The notes beneath the pieces were generated by a model. That model was not told where the DNA came from, ran no database searches, and saw only the letters and a program-made list of their open reading frames with translations. Source: Desulfovibrio sp. Marseille-P6017 (lineage in GTDB: Bacteria; Bacillota_A; Clostridia; Peptostreptococcales; Peptostreptococcaceae). Taken from it: 64,000 nt of DNA. The position numbers and the translations under genes were made by a program. Shown piece after piece: positions 27,001-35,353 of this stretch (within the stretch, counting starts at the first letter, position 1; each line of letters opens with the position of its first letter). Where the stretch lies: positions 28,301 through 92,300 of the forward strand of contig UWOR01000013.1 of assembly GCA_900604495.1 (NCBI GenBank), written 5' to 3'.

Positions 27001-28819
27001 CTGTATATCCACTACTATGGCCTGCTCCAGAAAATGTGATATTCCCTTTTGAATATGTATAATAGTTATTTCTTACATCATACTCATCTACTGCATTATT
27101 TGATGAACTTGTTGAAATAGTATACCAAGGAACCACATCTTCATCTTCTAGATTTAATTGATAATATTGATTATGAGTTTGAGCTACTTTTATATTCTCT
27201 ATACTAAATGGATAGCTTGTTATTAGTGATTTATTTATTAATCTTACAGATGTTGATCTTTTCATTCCTTGTAGTCTATGATCATATCGTGTATATCCCT
27301 TTATATCTGCATTACTACTTAAATAATAATGAGGAATATTTTTTTCAACATATTTACCTGTTACCGAATCATATTCTTTGTATATATCTATTTCACTAGA
27401 GTTATATATATCTTTGAATCTAGATTGTCCTAAGTAATCCCTAAAATTATTTAAAAGACTATATGAAGCATATTGTTGATTGTTAGCATTTTTATATCCT
27501 GGTATGGTATCATGTGTAAACATTACACTTTGTCCTGTTTGAATAAATGATTTTAATTTTTCTATTGCCTTGTTATTCATATCTACTTTTCCATAACCAT
27601 TATCCCTAAATCCAAGTATGATCATATTATATACACCGTTTAGCTGTATAGAATCAATCTGTGAATTAAATTGATTAATTGTTTTTTTCTCTACGGTTAT
27701 ATTATAATCATTTACATCTTTTAGTAAATTTTTAAAATTTGTATTTGAAGTCAAATCTAAATTACTACCTTCGTTTGGGATTATTTGTAAAACTTTAATG
27801 TTTTTTGCAGTTCCACTTAGTGATTTTAGATATACATTGCCTTTAACATATGACTTTATACCACTACTTTTTATTACCTCTATCTTCCACTCTAACAAAC
27901 CAACAAAATTAGAATTCATATTATATGTAATATTATAAGAACTTCCTATATATATATTTGATTCACTTTTTACTAATTCTTGCTCTTTAAATAACCCATC
28001 TCCATCTATATCTAAATATAAATTTATACTTACTTTTTCATTGTCATTAATATTACTTTTAGATTTTATATTAAATTTCATGTTTCTATTATCTACGTTA
28101 CCAACTGTAGCATTACTAGAATCACTGCTCGTATTTATAACCTCTATACCAGCTCTCTTATCTGCATCATTCTCTAAGTATTTTTTTAATATATCACTTA
28201 ATCTAATACTATTTTTAGAGTTTATAAAATTAGATTTAGATTTTAAGTATGAGTTATTATTATTGTTAGTATTGAATTTTTTATACAGCATACTATTCTT
28301 TATATTGGAATTACTTTTTACTATATTGGAGTTAATATATACCAATTGTCCTTTATTAATAAAATCTATAATTTCATCTGCCTTTCTAGATGTTATATCA
28401 TTTTCTGAATAATTAAGGTTAGTTCCAAGTTCACTTCCATCATCATTAATTTGTGTATAATCTCTATATGGATTTGATAATCCACTACTATTTCTACCTA
28501 TGACAATCACATCGTAATATCCATTTAATTCATCTATTTTCCCAATGAACTCAGGCATTGGAATATGATCAATTAGCACATTATACGTATTTCCATCTAC
28601 ATTTACACTTGATTCTATATCTAATCCTGCATTGCTACTCCCTAAAGTAAATTTGTTCCCAGGCTGTACTTCAAGGATCCTAATTTTTTCATTTGAAATT
28701 CTTTCTTGAGTATTTATAATCTTCTCCAAAGCATCTGCAACATTGCCAACAAACGGTATAGTGATTATTACCAATAGTGCGACTATAAACCATTTGTATT
28801 TATAAAAACTCTTTTTCAT
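24053..28819 (-). CDS. 1588-residue PA14-domain surface protein of the pilus operon
   Basis: Likely exported, with a membrane segment at residues 9-28 (WFIVALLVIITIPFVGNVADA). Residues about 40-620 hold two alpha/beta modules with hydrophobic strands (YYDVIVIGRNSSG, YNMIILGFRDNG) followed by FINKGQ and FIQTGQSVMFTHD, as in glutamine-amidotransferase-like folds; I think this matches the DUF5057 family. An Ig-like region lies near 630-730. A PA14 domain lies near 1070-1230 (WGYIKVPESGNYSFETISDDG, YFNWGGSAALEIKYKK). The C-terminal part has DUF11-like strands (IRLSDVLPDGLEYI). There is no LPXTG and almost no Cys. PA14 often binds carbohydrate. As the last gene of the c-di-GMP-controlled operon, it could be a pilus-associated adhesin; that is inference. 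Confidence 0.8.
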   Translation of the reverse strand: MKKSFYKYKWFIVALLVIITIPFVGNVADALEKIINTQERISNEKIRILEVQPGNKFTLGSSNAGLDIESSVNVDGNTYNVLIDHIPMPEFIGKIDELNGYYDVIVIGRNSSGLSNPYRDYTQINDDGSELGTNLNYSENDITSRKADEIIDFINKGQLVYINSNIVKSNSNIKNSMLYKKFNTNNNNNSYLKSKSNFINSKNSIRLSDILKKYLENDADKRAGIEVINTSSDSSNATVGNVDNRNMKFNIKSKSNINDNEKVSINLYLDIDGDGLFKEQELVKSESNIYIGSSYNITYNMNSNFVGLLEWKIEVIKSSGIKSYVKGNVYLKSLSGTAKNIKVLQIIPNEGSNLDLTSNTNFKNLLKDVNDYNITVEKKTINQFNSQIDSIQLNGVYNMIILGFRDNGYGKVDMNNKAIEKLKSFIQTGQSVMFTHDTIPGYKNANNQQYASYSLLNNFRDYLGQSRFKDIYNSSEIDIYKEYDSVTGKYVEKNIPHYYLSSNADIKGYTRYDHRLQGMKRSTSVRLINKSLITSYPFSIENIKVAQTHNQYYQLNLEDEDVVPWYTISTSSSNNAVDEYDVRNNYYTYSKGNITFSGAGHSSGYTDDELRLFINTIVKAERGANHNPEIESSIDDGIIIEVPEAQDYQFKTTARDLDNDKVRVTVKINGNIIDNINEKLINQGELIDVTIPASYFSTGKNVIVTVEAKDTQDAQAESKTYTFKPSKTPQLELSGDVVNGLIGDQIDGTVNIQKLYDDNNKINSVSIKKIDYNEELLQVESEINNISFSNNNAQVSIKITSKYILENEPIKVNISYNVGLNEYKDISTYIYVSSKEGKVNIEVRDESGETLTLSYLKSLINEDNNLITKSLRRISLSNLEAYIRHNGNTLSHTSISESGKAEFRNLKTGNYEVDISSLAGFDINCDDKNVNLNYDNNEHTKVFIVNLNSGNKVAMTVKDSSGTINKVYDSSQNSSNYNIKYDHDGYDETYKLYGRSSVEINFEGQAFNYLEYRFVNKDNNQGTTDWVGMYADSDVLDQPGNLTQMPYDVSDLPTLSGNSIWSNRDLVFNTNNAFNSDTANISMEVFENGSAINPYVSRVEVNGQFIRWQPKTYFVKDHNVGAYANNYKEARKTWGYIKVPESGNYSFETISDDGIYAMLTVNGNTKVIANDFTPRGAWSIYSNESIYLEKDKYYPIYIEYFNWGGSAALEIKYKKDGASSYTNIPSDWFYPSNSKNPIQGGNNTFTGAQNVNFPEVTGTYTIEYRVGTKNSESDKFNILRTGSFGEFAIENRFNLTKSTDVYQVSVGDNLNINYELDPKDITLRELYKISGNELKNKGNIPESLTIKDIRLSDVLPDGLEYINSNEDLGGVFSINYRLNKTGSKSEWKYEADVVNINVSVKAKTIQEIVFEENSGYINYGDVTLDETSGYLWKKDYFNGTTVSVIDSSEIIAHGKYENNSTIGSQQVNIMKNMYYTLGISIDIRNENNILNILLDNDIDVNSSSVLVYKCNENGEIQGRDNNVSITIDQDSGYIELKNFNPGKYIVTYSVKSISDGTIRASLFNSSGNIINSKDVKLNLQSQELPDLF

Positions 28820-28892
28820 TTAATTTTCTCCCCTCTAAATTTGTCAATATATATACATATATTTTTATCTTTATATCTGTATAATAGGGCTC

Positions 28893-29438
28893 TTATCTTT
28901 TATTTCTAAAATTTATAATTGTAGATATAGGATAGGTTATATCACTAAATCCACGCTTTTTATTTAATACTATATTTATTTCTATAGATTTAGATTCTTT
29001 AATGATATCTTCAATAGATTTATTATTCAATTCAGATTCTTCTACTTTAATACTAAATTCATCTATATTAGAAGATAAATTATAAATTTTATCATTTACT
29101 AATAAATTTAGCTCTTTATTATTAACCTCAAATATATAATTATTAGTATCTATACCTTCAAATGATATTGAAGATATTTTAATAAAATCATTGTCAGTAT
29201 TACCATTTTCTAAGTTATCTAATTCTATTGAGTTAACACCTTTAGATTCCATAGCTAAAGGTGTTAACTTATACTGTATCATCTGAGCTTCACTTTGAAG
29301 CATTGTTTTTATCTCTGTCTTTGATATAGATTTTGTACTAGATATATATATTCCAAATGTTATACTTAAAACAATGGTAAATATAGCTAAAGCTACTAAA
29401 ACTTCTACTAATGTCATTCCTCTTGAATTATGTTTCAC
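28893..29438 (-). CDS. Minor type IV pilin (PilU/PilV-like)
   Basis: Pilin-like protein expected to act in the initiation or tip complex. The 181-residue product has a short leader MKHNSRG, cleavage after Gly-7 and mature MTLVEVLVALAIFTIVLSITF, with Met at position 1 and Glu at position 5. The rest is a hydrophilic globular domain with no cysteine. The start codon is GTG at 29438 with GGAGGAG upstream. It sits between the GspK-like pilin and the giant PA14 protein, where C. difficile has pilU/pilK; I cannot assign the exact orthologue. Confidence 0.85.
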   Translation of the reverse strand: MKHNSRGMTLVEVLVALAIFTIVLSITFGIYISSTKSISKTEIKTMLQSEAQMIQYKLTPLAMESKGVNSIELDNLENGNTDNDFIKISSISFEGIDTNNYIFEVNNKELNLLVNDKIYNLSSNIDEFSIKVEESELNNKSIEDIIKESKSIEINIVLNKKRGFSDITYPISTIINFRNKR

Positions 29439-29450
29439 TTCACTCCTCCA

Positions 29451-31601
29451 TTATTTCTCTAACTTCCAATTTCTTGAACTTATATATCTTTTTATATCAT
29501 AAGCATACTCAATATTTGTTTCAGTTGTACTATCTTGAGAATTTGTAGCTTCTAAGACTCCGCTACTTTCAAAAGCACTATAATTGTCTGAAATGATTTT
29601 ATCTACAATATTCTTATCATAAACTATATTTGTTTTACTAGTTTTTCCTTTATTAAAAGTTATATCTGAAGTACTAATTATAGTTCCTTTAAAATTAACT
29701 TCACCTTTTATTTCAATTGGTGAATCTGTCACTATAACAGCATTGATATTTTCATCTTTATAATAATAACTATTACTATTATCTATAGTTATTTTTCCTT
29801 TTCCGCCCTCAGTAGTTATAACTATATTTTTATTAGACTCATTAGACCATAAATCTATTATTGCTATATCCTCTAATCCTTGATTGTCTTCTTCCTCAAC
29901 AGAAACATAACTTTTATCATGATTCTTAATCAATCCTTCTACAGTTTTCTGGGTTCCTATACTATAATCTACTTCACTTCCTATCCCAAATACATTTTTA
30001 GCATAGTCAGCTTTTTTAGAATCAATTATATGCTTATCCTCTAAGGCATAACTTGCTTTTAGTACTTCCACTTCATTCCCTTTATTATATACTATAGCTC
30101 CTATAGCACTTACTTTATTAGGATTTAAAAAGTTTATACCTCCATGAGTAAGCAAAGCTTTATTATTTTTTGCAAATTTTTCAAAGTATTCACTTTTTTG
30201 TGTTCCACTTAATTTTGAATCACTTCCACTATATCTCTCTACTAGTTGTAAAATATCATAATATTCAAACTCAACATTATTAAACTTTTCATTATCTAGT
30301 GGTATTGTATAAGCTACATAGTTACCCTTAACTGCTGTAGACTCTCCAGTTTGATAGTAATCTTCTCCATTTTTAACATTAATATATGCTGTTCCCATTA
30401 TATACGCTTCGTTATTGATTGTCAGATTTGAATACTCAGTTGTTTCATTCGGATTATTATTAACAATAATACTACTAGACGTTTTTATTGCATTGCTATC
30501 AGTTTTATCAGTTAAATCATTTATTCCATAAAAATTATCTATACTTATCTCACTACCGGTTGAATTTATAACTAAATCATTATTCGTTATAACTTGGTTT
30601 GATAAAGTTGAACTTACAATTTTAAGATTGTTATTATGTCCTTCAAAAACATTTGATTCACCATTGCCAATATAGATATTTCCTGCATATAAATTTCCAT
30701 CAATATTAACATTTGTGTTTTTTACTAAATTAAATGTTTTCGCTGTAGAAATATCACCTTTAATACTTACTGTATTTGAATCATTCTTATACTCATTTGA
30801 TACTTTTATTCCACCAATATACTTTTTACTTAACTCCAAATCATTAGATTCTTTACTTCCAAGAGCAAATATATTCCCTTGTATAGATACTCCACTATTA
30901 AATACTATATTCCCATCAGTAACTATAGATTTATCTTGAAGTTCAACTTTTAAAGACTCTTTATCACTTATGCTTGGTACTACATCATCATACTCTGGAA
31001 TTTTTACATCATATGTTAATTTAATTATTCTCTTATTCTCTCCAGTAGAATCATTTGTGTAAAATTCAGATACAACATCTAAAGTATATTTATTATTTTT
31101 ATCATCTAAGTTAGATGTATCTTCTACGATTAATATCGGTTTATTTAGCTCGCTATTACTTTTATAGAAATCAAATATTACCTCTTCGTACTGTCTAATT
31201 CCGTCTGAATTTATAGATTTAATATACCTAGTATTTGTTATGTTATTTTTAAATTCATCATACATACTTGAATTATCTGAATTAGAATTATATTTATTTG
31301 ATATAAATGCTTTAAATTCTTCTTTAAACTTTTCATTTTTTTGTTCTTCACTTATATCAATATCGCTTTGAACTTTTTTATATGCTTCATCTACTGCGTA
31401 TTCAAAAGTATTTGCAATTATGTTATATGTTACATCTATACCAGCCTCTGAAGCATATAAGTTTTGAAGTCTTCTATTTTCTTTTACTCTTATTCTATAA
31501 TTAACATTTAATAGACCGATTATTGCTGTTCCCATTGTAAATATAACAGCTAGTACGATTACTACTGTTATTAAACTTGAACCTTTATTGTTTTTTTTCA
31601 C
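29451..31601 (-). CDS. Large GspK/PilX-like minor pilin (PilK type)
   Basis: A 716-residue protein with a class III leader MKKNNKG and mature SSLITVVIVLAVIFTMGTAIIGLL. Position 5 of the mature protein is Thr, not Glu, as in GspK-type pseudopilins that cap the fibre tip. A PilX_N-like stretch follows (RRLQNLYASEAGIDV). The long C-terminal region includes a beta-helix-like segment (about residues 220-400, many KGDIS, NIDGNL and VINST strands) similar to polymer-forming (bactofilin-like) repeats. It is far larger than typical GspK. The start is GTG, 13 bases upstream of the next pilin's start region in a tight operon. A 171-base gap without a gene separates it from pilV. Confidence 0.82.
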   Translation of the reverse strand: MKKNNKGSSLITVVIVLAVIFTMGTAIIGLLNVNYRIRVKENRRLQNLYASEAGIDVTYNIIANTFEYAVDEAYKKVQSDIDISEEQKNEKFKEEFKAFISNKYNSNSDNSSMYDEFKNNITNTRYIKSINSDGIRQYEEVIFDFYKSNSELNKPILIVEDTSNLDDKNNKYTLDVVSEFYTNDSTGENKRIIKLTYDVKIPEYDDVVPSISDKESLKVELQDKSIVTDGNIVFNSGVSIQGNIFALGSKESNDLELSKKYIGGIKVSNEYKNDSNTVSIKGDISTAKTFNLVKNTNVNIDGNLYAGNIYIGNGESNVFEGHNNNLKIVSSTLSNQVITNNDLVINSTGSEISIDNFYGINDLTDKTDSNAIKTSSSIIVNNNPNETTEYSNLTINNEAYIMGTAYINVKNGEDYYQTGESTAVKGNYVAYTIPLDNEKFNNVEFEYYDILQLVERYSGSDSKLSGTQKSEYFEKFAKNNKALLTHGGINFLNPNKVSAIGAIVYNKGNEVEVLKASYALEDKHIIDSKKADYAKNVFGIGSEVDYSIGTQKTVEGLIKNHDKSYVSVEEEDNQGLEDIAIIDLWSNESNKNIVITTEGGKGKITIDNSNSYYYKDENINAVIVTDSPIEIKGEVNFKGTIISTSDITFNKGKTSKTNIVYDKNIVDKIISDNYSAFESSGVLEATNSQDSTTETNIEYAYDIKRYISSRNWKLEK

Positions 31602-31772
31602 TTAATCACCCTTATTAACATCTAAATTTGATTAGATATATTTTTATTTATATATCCTTCAAATAAAAGCTTTCCATTTTTCTTAATACTCACAGTTATA
31701 TTGTATAAATATCCAATACTATCATATATGGATTATTATGGATGCTTACTATTCCCAATATAGATTTTAATT

Positions 31773-32450
31773 TTATATTTGGGTTATCTGGTTTTGTGCG
31801 TATACTGTGAATTCAGATTCTATATAATTGTATATATATACATCTAAACTTCCATTAAAATTGTAATTTGAAAAATCTATGAAAACTTCATCCTCTAAAT
31901 TAATTGATAGCGTATTATCTATCTTACCTTTGTTATTTAACTCTGTGCGTCTTTCTATAATTAACTTTGGTGTTTCATTTGTATTTAAACTTAATTTAGC
32001 TACTTCATTATTATTTTCATCTTTAATTATTAATACCTCATTAATAACTTCAGACTTAAATTTTATTGCATTTTCTATATTAACTTTTTCATTATTTTTA
32101 TTCATACCTTGATTTTCATAATTTAAAGTTAATGCAACATCATATGTCTTAGATAAATTATTTCTATCAGTTAATATTCCTTTATATTCATTACTATTTT
32201 CTACTCTATTTAAAATTAAATCATCACTTATTTTAATTAATGAAGAGCTTATATTAGAGCTATCTAAGTTTTTTATTTCTTCAACTATTTGTTGCCCTAC
32301 AAGTGTTGTTTGTTGTCTATCTTCACTTTTTTTATTAAACTTGACCATATTTATAATAAGCTGCGTTATAGATAATACTATAATCGATGCAATAGCAAGA
32401 CTTACTAAAATCTCAATTAAGCTGAATCCTTTTTTATCCTTTTTTATCAT
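31773..32450 (-). CDS. pilV: Minor type IV pilin PilV-like
   Basis: The 225-residue prepilin has leader MIKKDKKG, cleavage after Gly-8 and mature FSLIEILVSLAIASIIVLSITQLI with Glu-5. A QQIVEEIKN helix end follows. The globular part is a beta-rich region of about 170 residues with no cysteines. It starts six bases after the end of pilO, implying translational coupling. Named by position relative to the C. difficile pilus cluster; family membership is certain, the letter is not. Confidence 0.87.
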   Translation of the reverse strand: MIKKDKKGFSLIEILVSLAIASIIVLSITQLIINMVKFNKKSEDRQQTTLVGQQIVEEIKNLDSSNISSSLIKISDDLILNRVENSNEYKGILTDRNNLSKTYDVALTLNYENQGMNKNNEKVNIENAIKFKSEVINEVLIIKDENNNEVAKLSLNTNETPKLIIERRTELNNKGKIDNTLSINLEDEVFIDFSNYNFNGSLDVYIYNYIESEFTVYAQNQITQI

Positions 32451-32456
32451 ATTTAC

Positions 32457-33719
32457 CTACTTTTTAATAACACTTATATTAGAGCCTTCACCGGCTACAG
32501 TTACTCTTGGCCTCTCTTTATCATCACTATTTATATTTACATTTATTTTTTTATTTGTGTTGTTTTTTACAGTTAATTTTATACCTGACTTATCATTACT
32601 ATTAAGCCTTGGTTCACTATTTATATCGATATTTATATTTTCTGAGTTTGGCTTAAACTCAGCCACCTTATTTTCCCCTGGATATAAATTTTTTGAAGTT
32701 CTATATGTATAGTAATATTTGTTTCCTTCATTTTTTAATGTTATTTCAATAGTTTCTATTCCAACATTATCAGCTTCTATATATGTGCTTCTTTGAGAAT
32801 CATTTGACTTACCAATTGTCACAGTTGGTAAGTCTGATGACTCTGGGTTAACTTCTATTATAAAATCACTTTTACTATCTGCATTGCTTGTCCCCGAAAA
32901 TCCTACTGATGTATTCATTGAATTAAATGGAATTTCTTTTCCTGATAACTCTGATATATCCCAGTTTTCATAATAAGATTTTATATCACCTAAGTTTGGT
33001 ATTGCATAAAATTCTAAATTTATACTACCTGAAACCTTGTCGTCTGCATCAGTTGTAATACTACAATTTGTTATAACTATTTTTTTAGTACTTTTTTCTA
33101 TTTTACTTATAAATGTTTTTAACTGAGAAAAAGTACCTTTATAAGTTAATGTTGCTGACATCTGTTCAACTGTAATTTCTGAGCTATCTTCTTGATTTTC
33201 CGTACTTTCATTTTGAACATTGTTTTCATCAGTAGAAGTATCTATACTAACTTCTTCATCTATATTTGAATTAATTACTTCTTGTGTTGAATTCTCAGCA
33301 TTTTCATACCTTTCTACTAACTGATGGATGCTACTATTTTGTTTCATTATATTTGAAAAGGTACTAGATTCCACACTTTTAACTTCTAGCTCTGTAAAAC
33401 TTAAGTCACCAGTAAGCTCACTATCTAATAGCATACTGTTTAAATCAAGAATTAAATTTTCTTGAATTATATAAGAGTAATACTTAGATGCTTTTACATC
33501 TAAAGTTGAGTACATAGAGTTTATTCTATCTTGTTTTTGTTCTAAACTTCTAATAGTATCTATAACCTCATTATATTTATCTTCTACTTCATTTCGTTGA
33601 ATCTCTAGAGCTTCTACTTTTTGAGTTTGCTTTGAGTATACAAACTGATAGTAAATTGCCCCTACTAATACAATGCCTAAGGAGCTTAACATAATTTTTT
33701 CTCTTTTGCTTATTTTCAT
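32457..33719 (-). CDS. pilO: Alignment-complex protein PilO with long C-terminal extension
   Basis: Bitopic protein of the inner-membrane alignment complex with PilM and PilN. It has an N-terminal helix at about residues 10-27 (IMLSSLGIVLVGAIYYQFVYS) and a coiled coil near 32-70. A PilO-like ferredoxin fold follows at about residues 170-230 (TYKGTFSQLKTFISKIEKSTKKIVITNCSI). At 420 residues it is about twice a normal PilO. An acidic Ser/Thr-rich insert lies near 140-165, and the C-terminal half (about 270-420) adds beta-sandwich-like sequence with VTIGKSND and TLKNEGNKYYY. GGAGG precedes the ATG. It overlaps neither neighbour; gaps are 2-6 bases. Confidence 0.85.
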   Translation of the reverse strand: MKISKREKIMLSSLGIVLVGAIYYQFVYSKQTQKVEALEIQRNEVEDKYNEVIDTIRSLEQKQDRINSMYSTLDVKASKYYSYIIQENLILDLNSMLLDSELTGDLSFTELEVKSVESSTFSNIMKQNSSIHQLVERYENAENSTQEVINSNIDEEVSIDTSTDENNVQNESTENQEDSSEITVEQMSATLTYKGTFSQLKTFISKIEKSTKKIVITNCSITTDADDKVSGSINLEFYAIPNLGDIKSYYENWDISELSGKEIPFNSMNTSVGFSGTSNADSKSDFIIEVNPESSDLPTVTIGKSNDSQRSTYIEADNVGIETIEITLKNEGNKYYYTYRTSKNLYPGENKVAEFKPNSENINIDINSEPRLNSNDKSGIKLTVKNNTNKKINVNINSDDKERPRVTVAGEGSNISVIKK

Positions 33720-33721
33720 AA

Positions 33722-34273
33722 TTAGTTACCTCCATTTAATGTACATTTTATATTAAATGCATACACACCTTCTAATGATGTATTTTCTGATATTGTACCT
33801 ATATGTACATCCTGAAGTATATCTAACTTTTTCAATCTATTTTCAATTTCACCTATAGATGTTCTTGTATTTGATATTGCTTCTATATTTATTAAATTAT
33901 CATTAATATTCATACTTTCAAATGATACGTCTGATGGTAAAGTTGAACTAATACTATCAATTACATTTATAGTTACAATATCTCTTGAACTTATAGCTTC
34001 AGTTACTTCATTTATTTGTTTTTCATATTTATACAATATATCTAACTTTGTATTAACGTCCTCTGAAATTTTTATTTTGCTTTTAATTTCTTCTGACTCT
34101 AATTTAGCATTATATAACTCTATTTCTTTGTTATATAAATATATTTTTGCCATATTTATAGATGCACTACCTATTATTAATGCTCCTACTAACCCGGCTG
34201 TAATGTAAATATATTTATCTGATGTATCTTTTTTTAGATTCTCATAATGTTTAAAAAAGTTTATATCTGCCAT
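33722..34273 (-). CDS. pilN: Alignment-complex protein PilN
   Basis: Bitopic partner of PilO that links PilM to the membrane. The 183-residue product starts MADINFFKHYENL; INFF resembles the INLLP-like cytoplasmic motif by which PilN docks into PilM. A membrane helix follows at about residues 23-43, then a coiled coil and a small ferredoxin-like fold (residues 100-183). In C. difficile the equivalent is, as I recall, fused to PilM; here it is a separate gene 12 bases downstream of pilM and two bases before pilO. Confidence 0.87.
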   Translation of the reverse strand: MADINFFKHYENLKKDTSDKYIYITAGLVGALIIGSASINMAKIYLYNKEIELYNAKLESEEIKSKIKISEDVNTKLDILYKYEKQINEVTEAISSRDIVTINVIDSISSTLPSDVSFESMNINDNLINIEAISNTRTSIGEIENRLKKLDILQDVHIGTISENTSLEGVYAFNIKCTLNGGN

Positions 34274-34285
34274 AATTCCCCCTTG

Positions 34286-35335
34286 TTATCTAATCAAAGA
34301 TCCAATTGCATTTAAATAATTATCTATATTGTCAATATCTATAGTAAATTCATTAAATTTTATATTTTTTATTTTTCTAATCGGAACCTCAATTTTTTCT
34401 TTTAAATATCCGTGAATATCATATAAGCTAGAAACTCCACCTAGAATATAAACATTATCTACTGTATTTCCAATATGCTTATTATTATAGAATCTAATTA
34501 TTCTTTCTATTTCATCTGATAAGTTTTGTATAAATATCATTTCATCATACGATATATCTGTATAGTTACTTCTAATTATCCTTGTAAAATCTAGTACACC
34601 ATTTCTATAAACATGTATTGATGTAAAGCTAGATCCTATATCAATGAATACATTTGTTAAAGAAGAGTCGTAGGATTCTTCATTGATTAAATCTGTTCGA
34701 GTAATTAATTTACTTAAAGAGTTAAATGTTACATCTAAAGATACAGGCTTTAACTTTAAACTTTTTAACAAATCATAATACCCTCTAGCCATTTTTTCAG
34801 GATATGCTATAACATACACTTTTATCTTTATATTATCATCTTGTTTAATTTCATCTTGCTCTATATACTGAACAATATAGTCATTTAAATTTATTGGAAG
34901 GTACTGCTCCATTTCAAACTTTATTACACTCTCAACTTCATCTTCTTCTACTTTTGGTATTAGGATTTCTCTATTTATAATAGTTGTTGAGTTTGTTGTG
35001 AAACTTGCATATTTTGATTTTATTTTATTTTCATTAAATAATATTTGAATTTTATCAGTTAATATCTTTTCATTTATAATTAATCCATCTTTCACACAAT
35101 TTTTTGGTGTCTCAAATTCTAGACACTTATTTATAATTAATTTTCCTTTATAATATTTGCCTACTACTAATTTTGTGTACTCACTTCCAATATCAAATGA
35201 AACTACCTCATTTTTTATTTCTTTTTCTTTTTGTTGCTTACTTTTAACTTTTTTTCTTTTCTTTTTTGTTAAATCTTTTATATCCATACTCATAAGCTCT
35301 TTTAGACTTATTTTCTTAGCTTCCAATATCTCCAC
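34286..35335 (-). CDS. pilM: Actin-like ATPase PilM
   Basis: Cytoplasmic actin-fold protein of the type IV pilus alignment complex. After a 45-residue lysine-rich N-terminal extension (KKKRKKVKSKQQKEKEIK), the PilM fold begins with VVSFDIGSEYTKLVVGK near residue 47. The second phosphate loop is NVFIDIGSSFTSIHVYR near residue 230, and adenine-site VYILGGVSS is near 300. The length of 349 is normal only if the extension is counted as extra. The extension may contact membrane or nucleic acid; that is a guess. Confidence 0.9.
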   Translation of the reverse strand: MEILEAKKISLKELMSMDIKDLTKKKRKKVKSKQQKEKEIKNEVVSFDIGSEYTKLVVGKYYKGKLIINKCLEFETPKNCVKDGLIINEKILTDKIQILFNENKIKSKYASFTTNSTTIINREILIPKVEEDEVESVIKFEMEQYLPINLNDYIVQYIEQDEIKQDDNIKIKVYVIAYPEKMARGYYDLLKSLKLKPVSLDVTFNSLSKLITRTDLINEESYDSSLTNVFIDIGSSFTSIHVYRNGVLDFTRIIRSNYTDISYDEMIFIQNLSDEIERIIRFYNNKHIGNTVDNVYILGGVSSLYDIHGYLKEKIEVPIRKIKNIKFNEFTIDIDNIDNYLNAIGSLIR

Positions 35336-35353
35336 CTCTTTACTTATTAATTA

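Noticed and set aside
31602..31772. Possible missing gene in the gap between the GspK-like pilin and pilV
   Set aside because: The 171 bases hold no ORF with a ribosome-binding site and no clear terminator or repeat.
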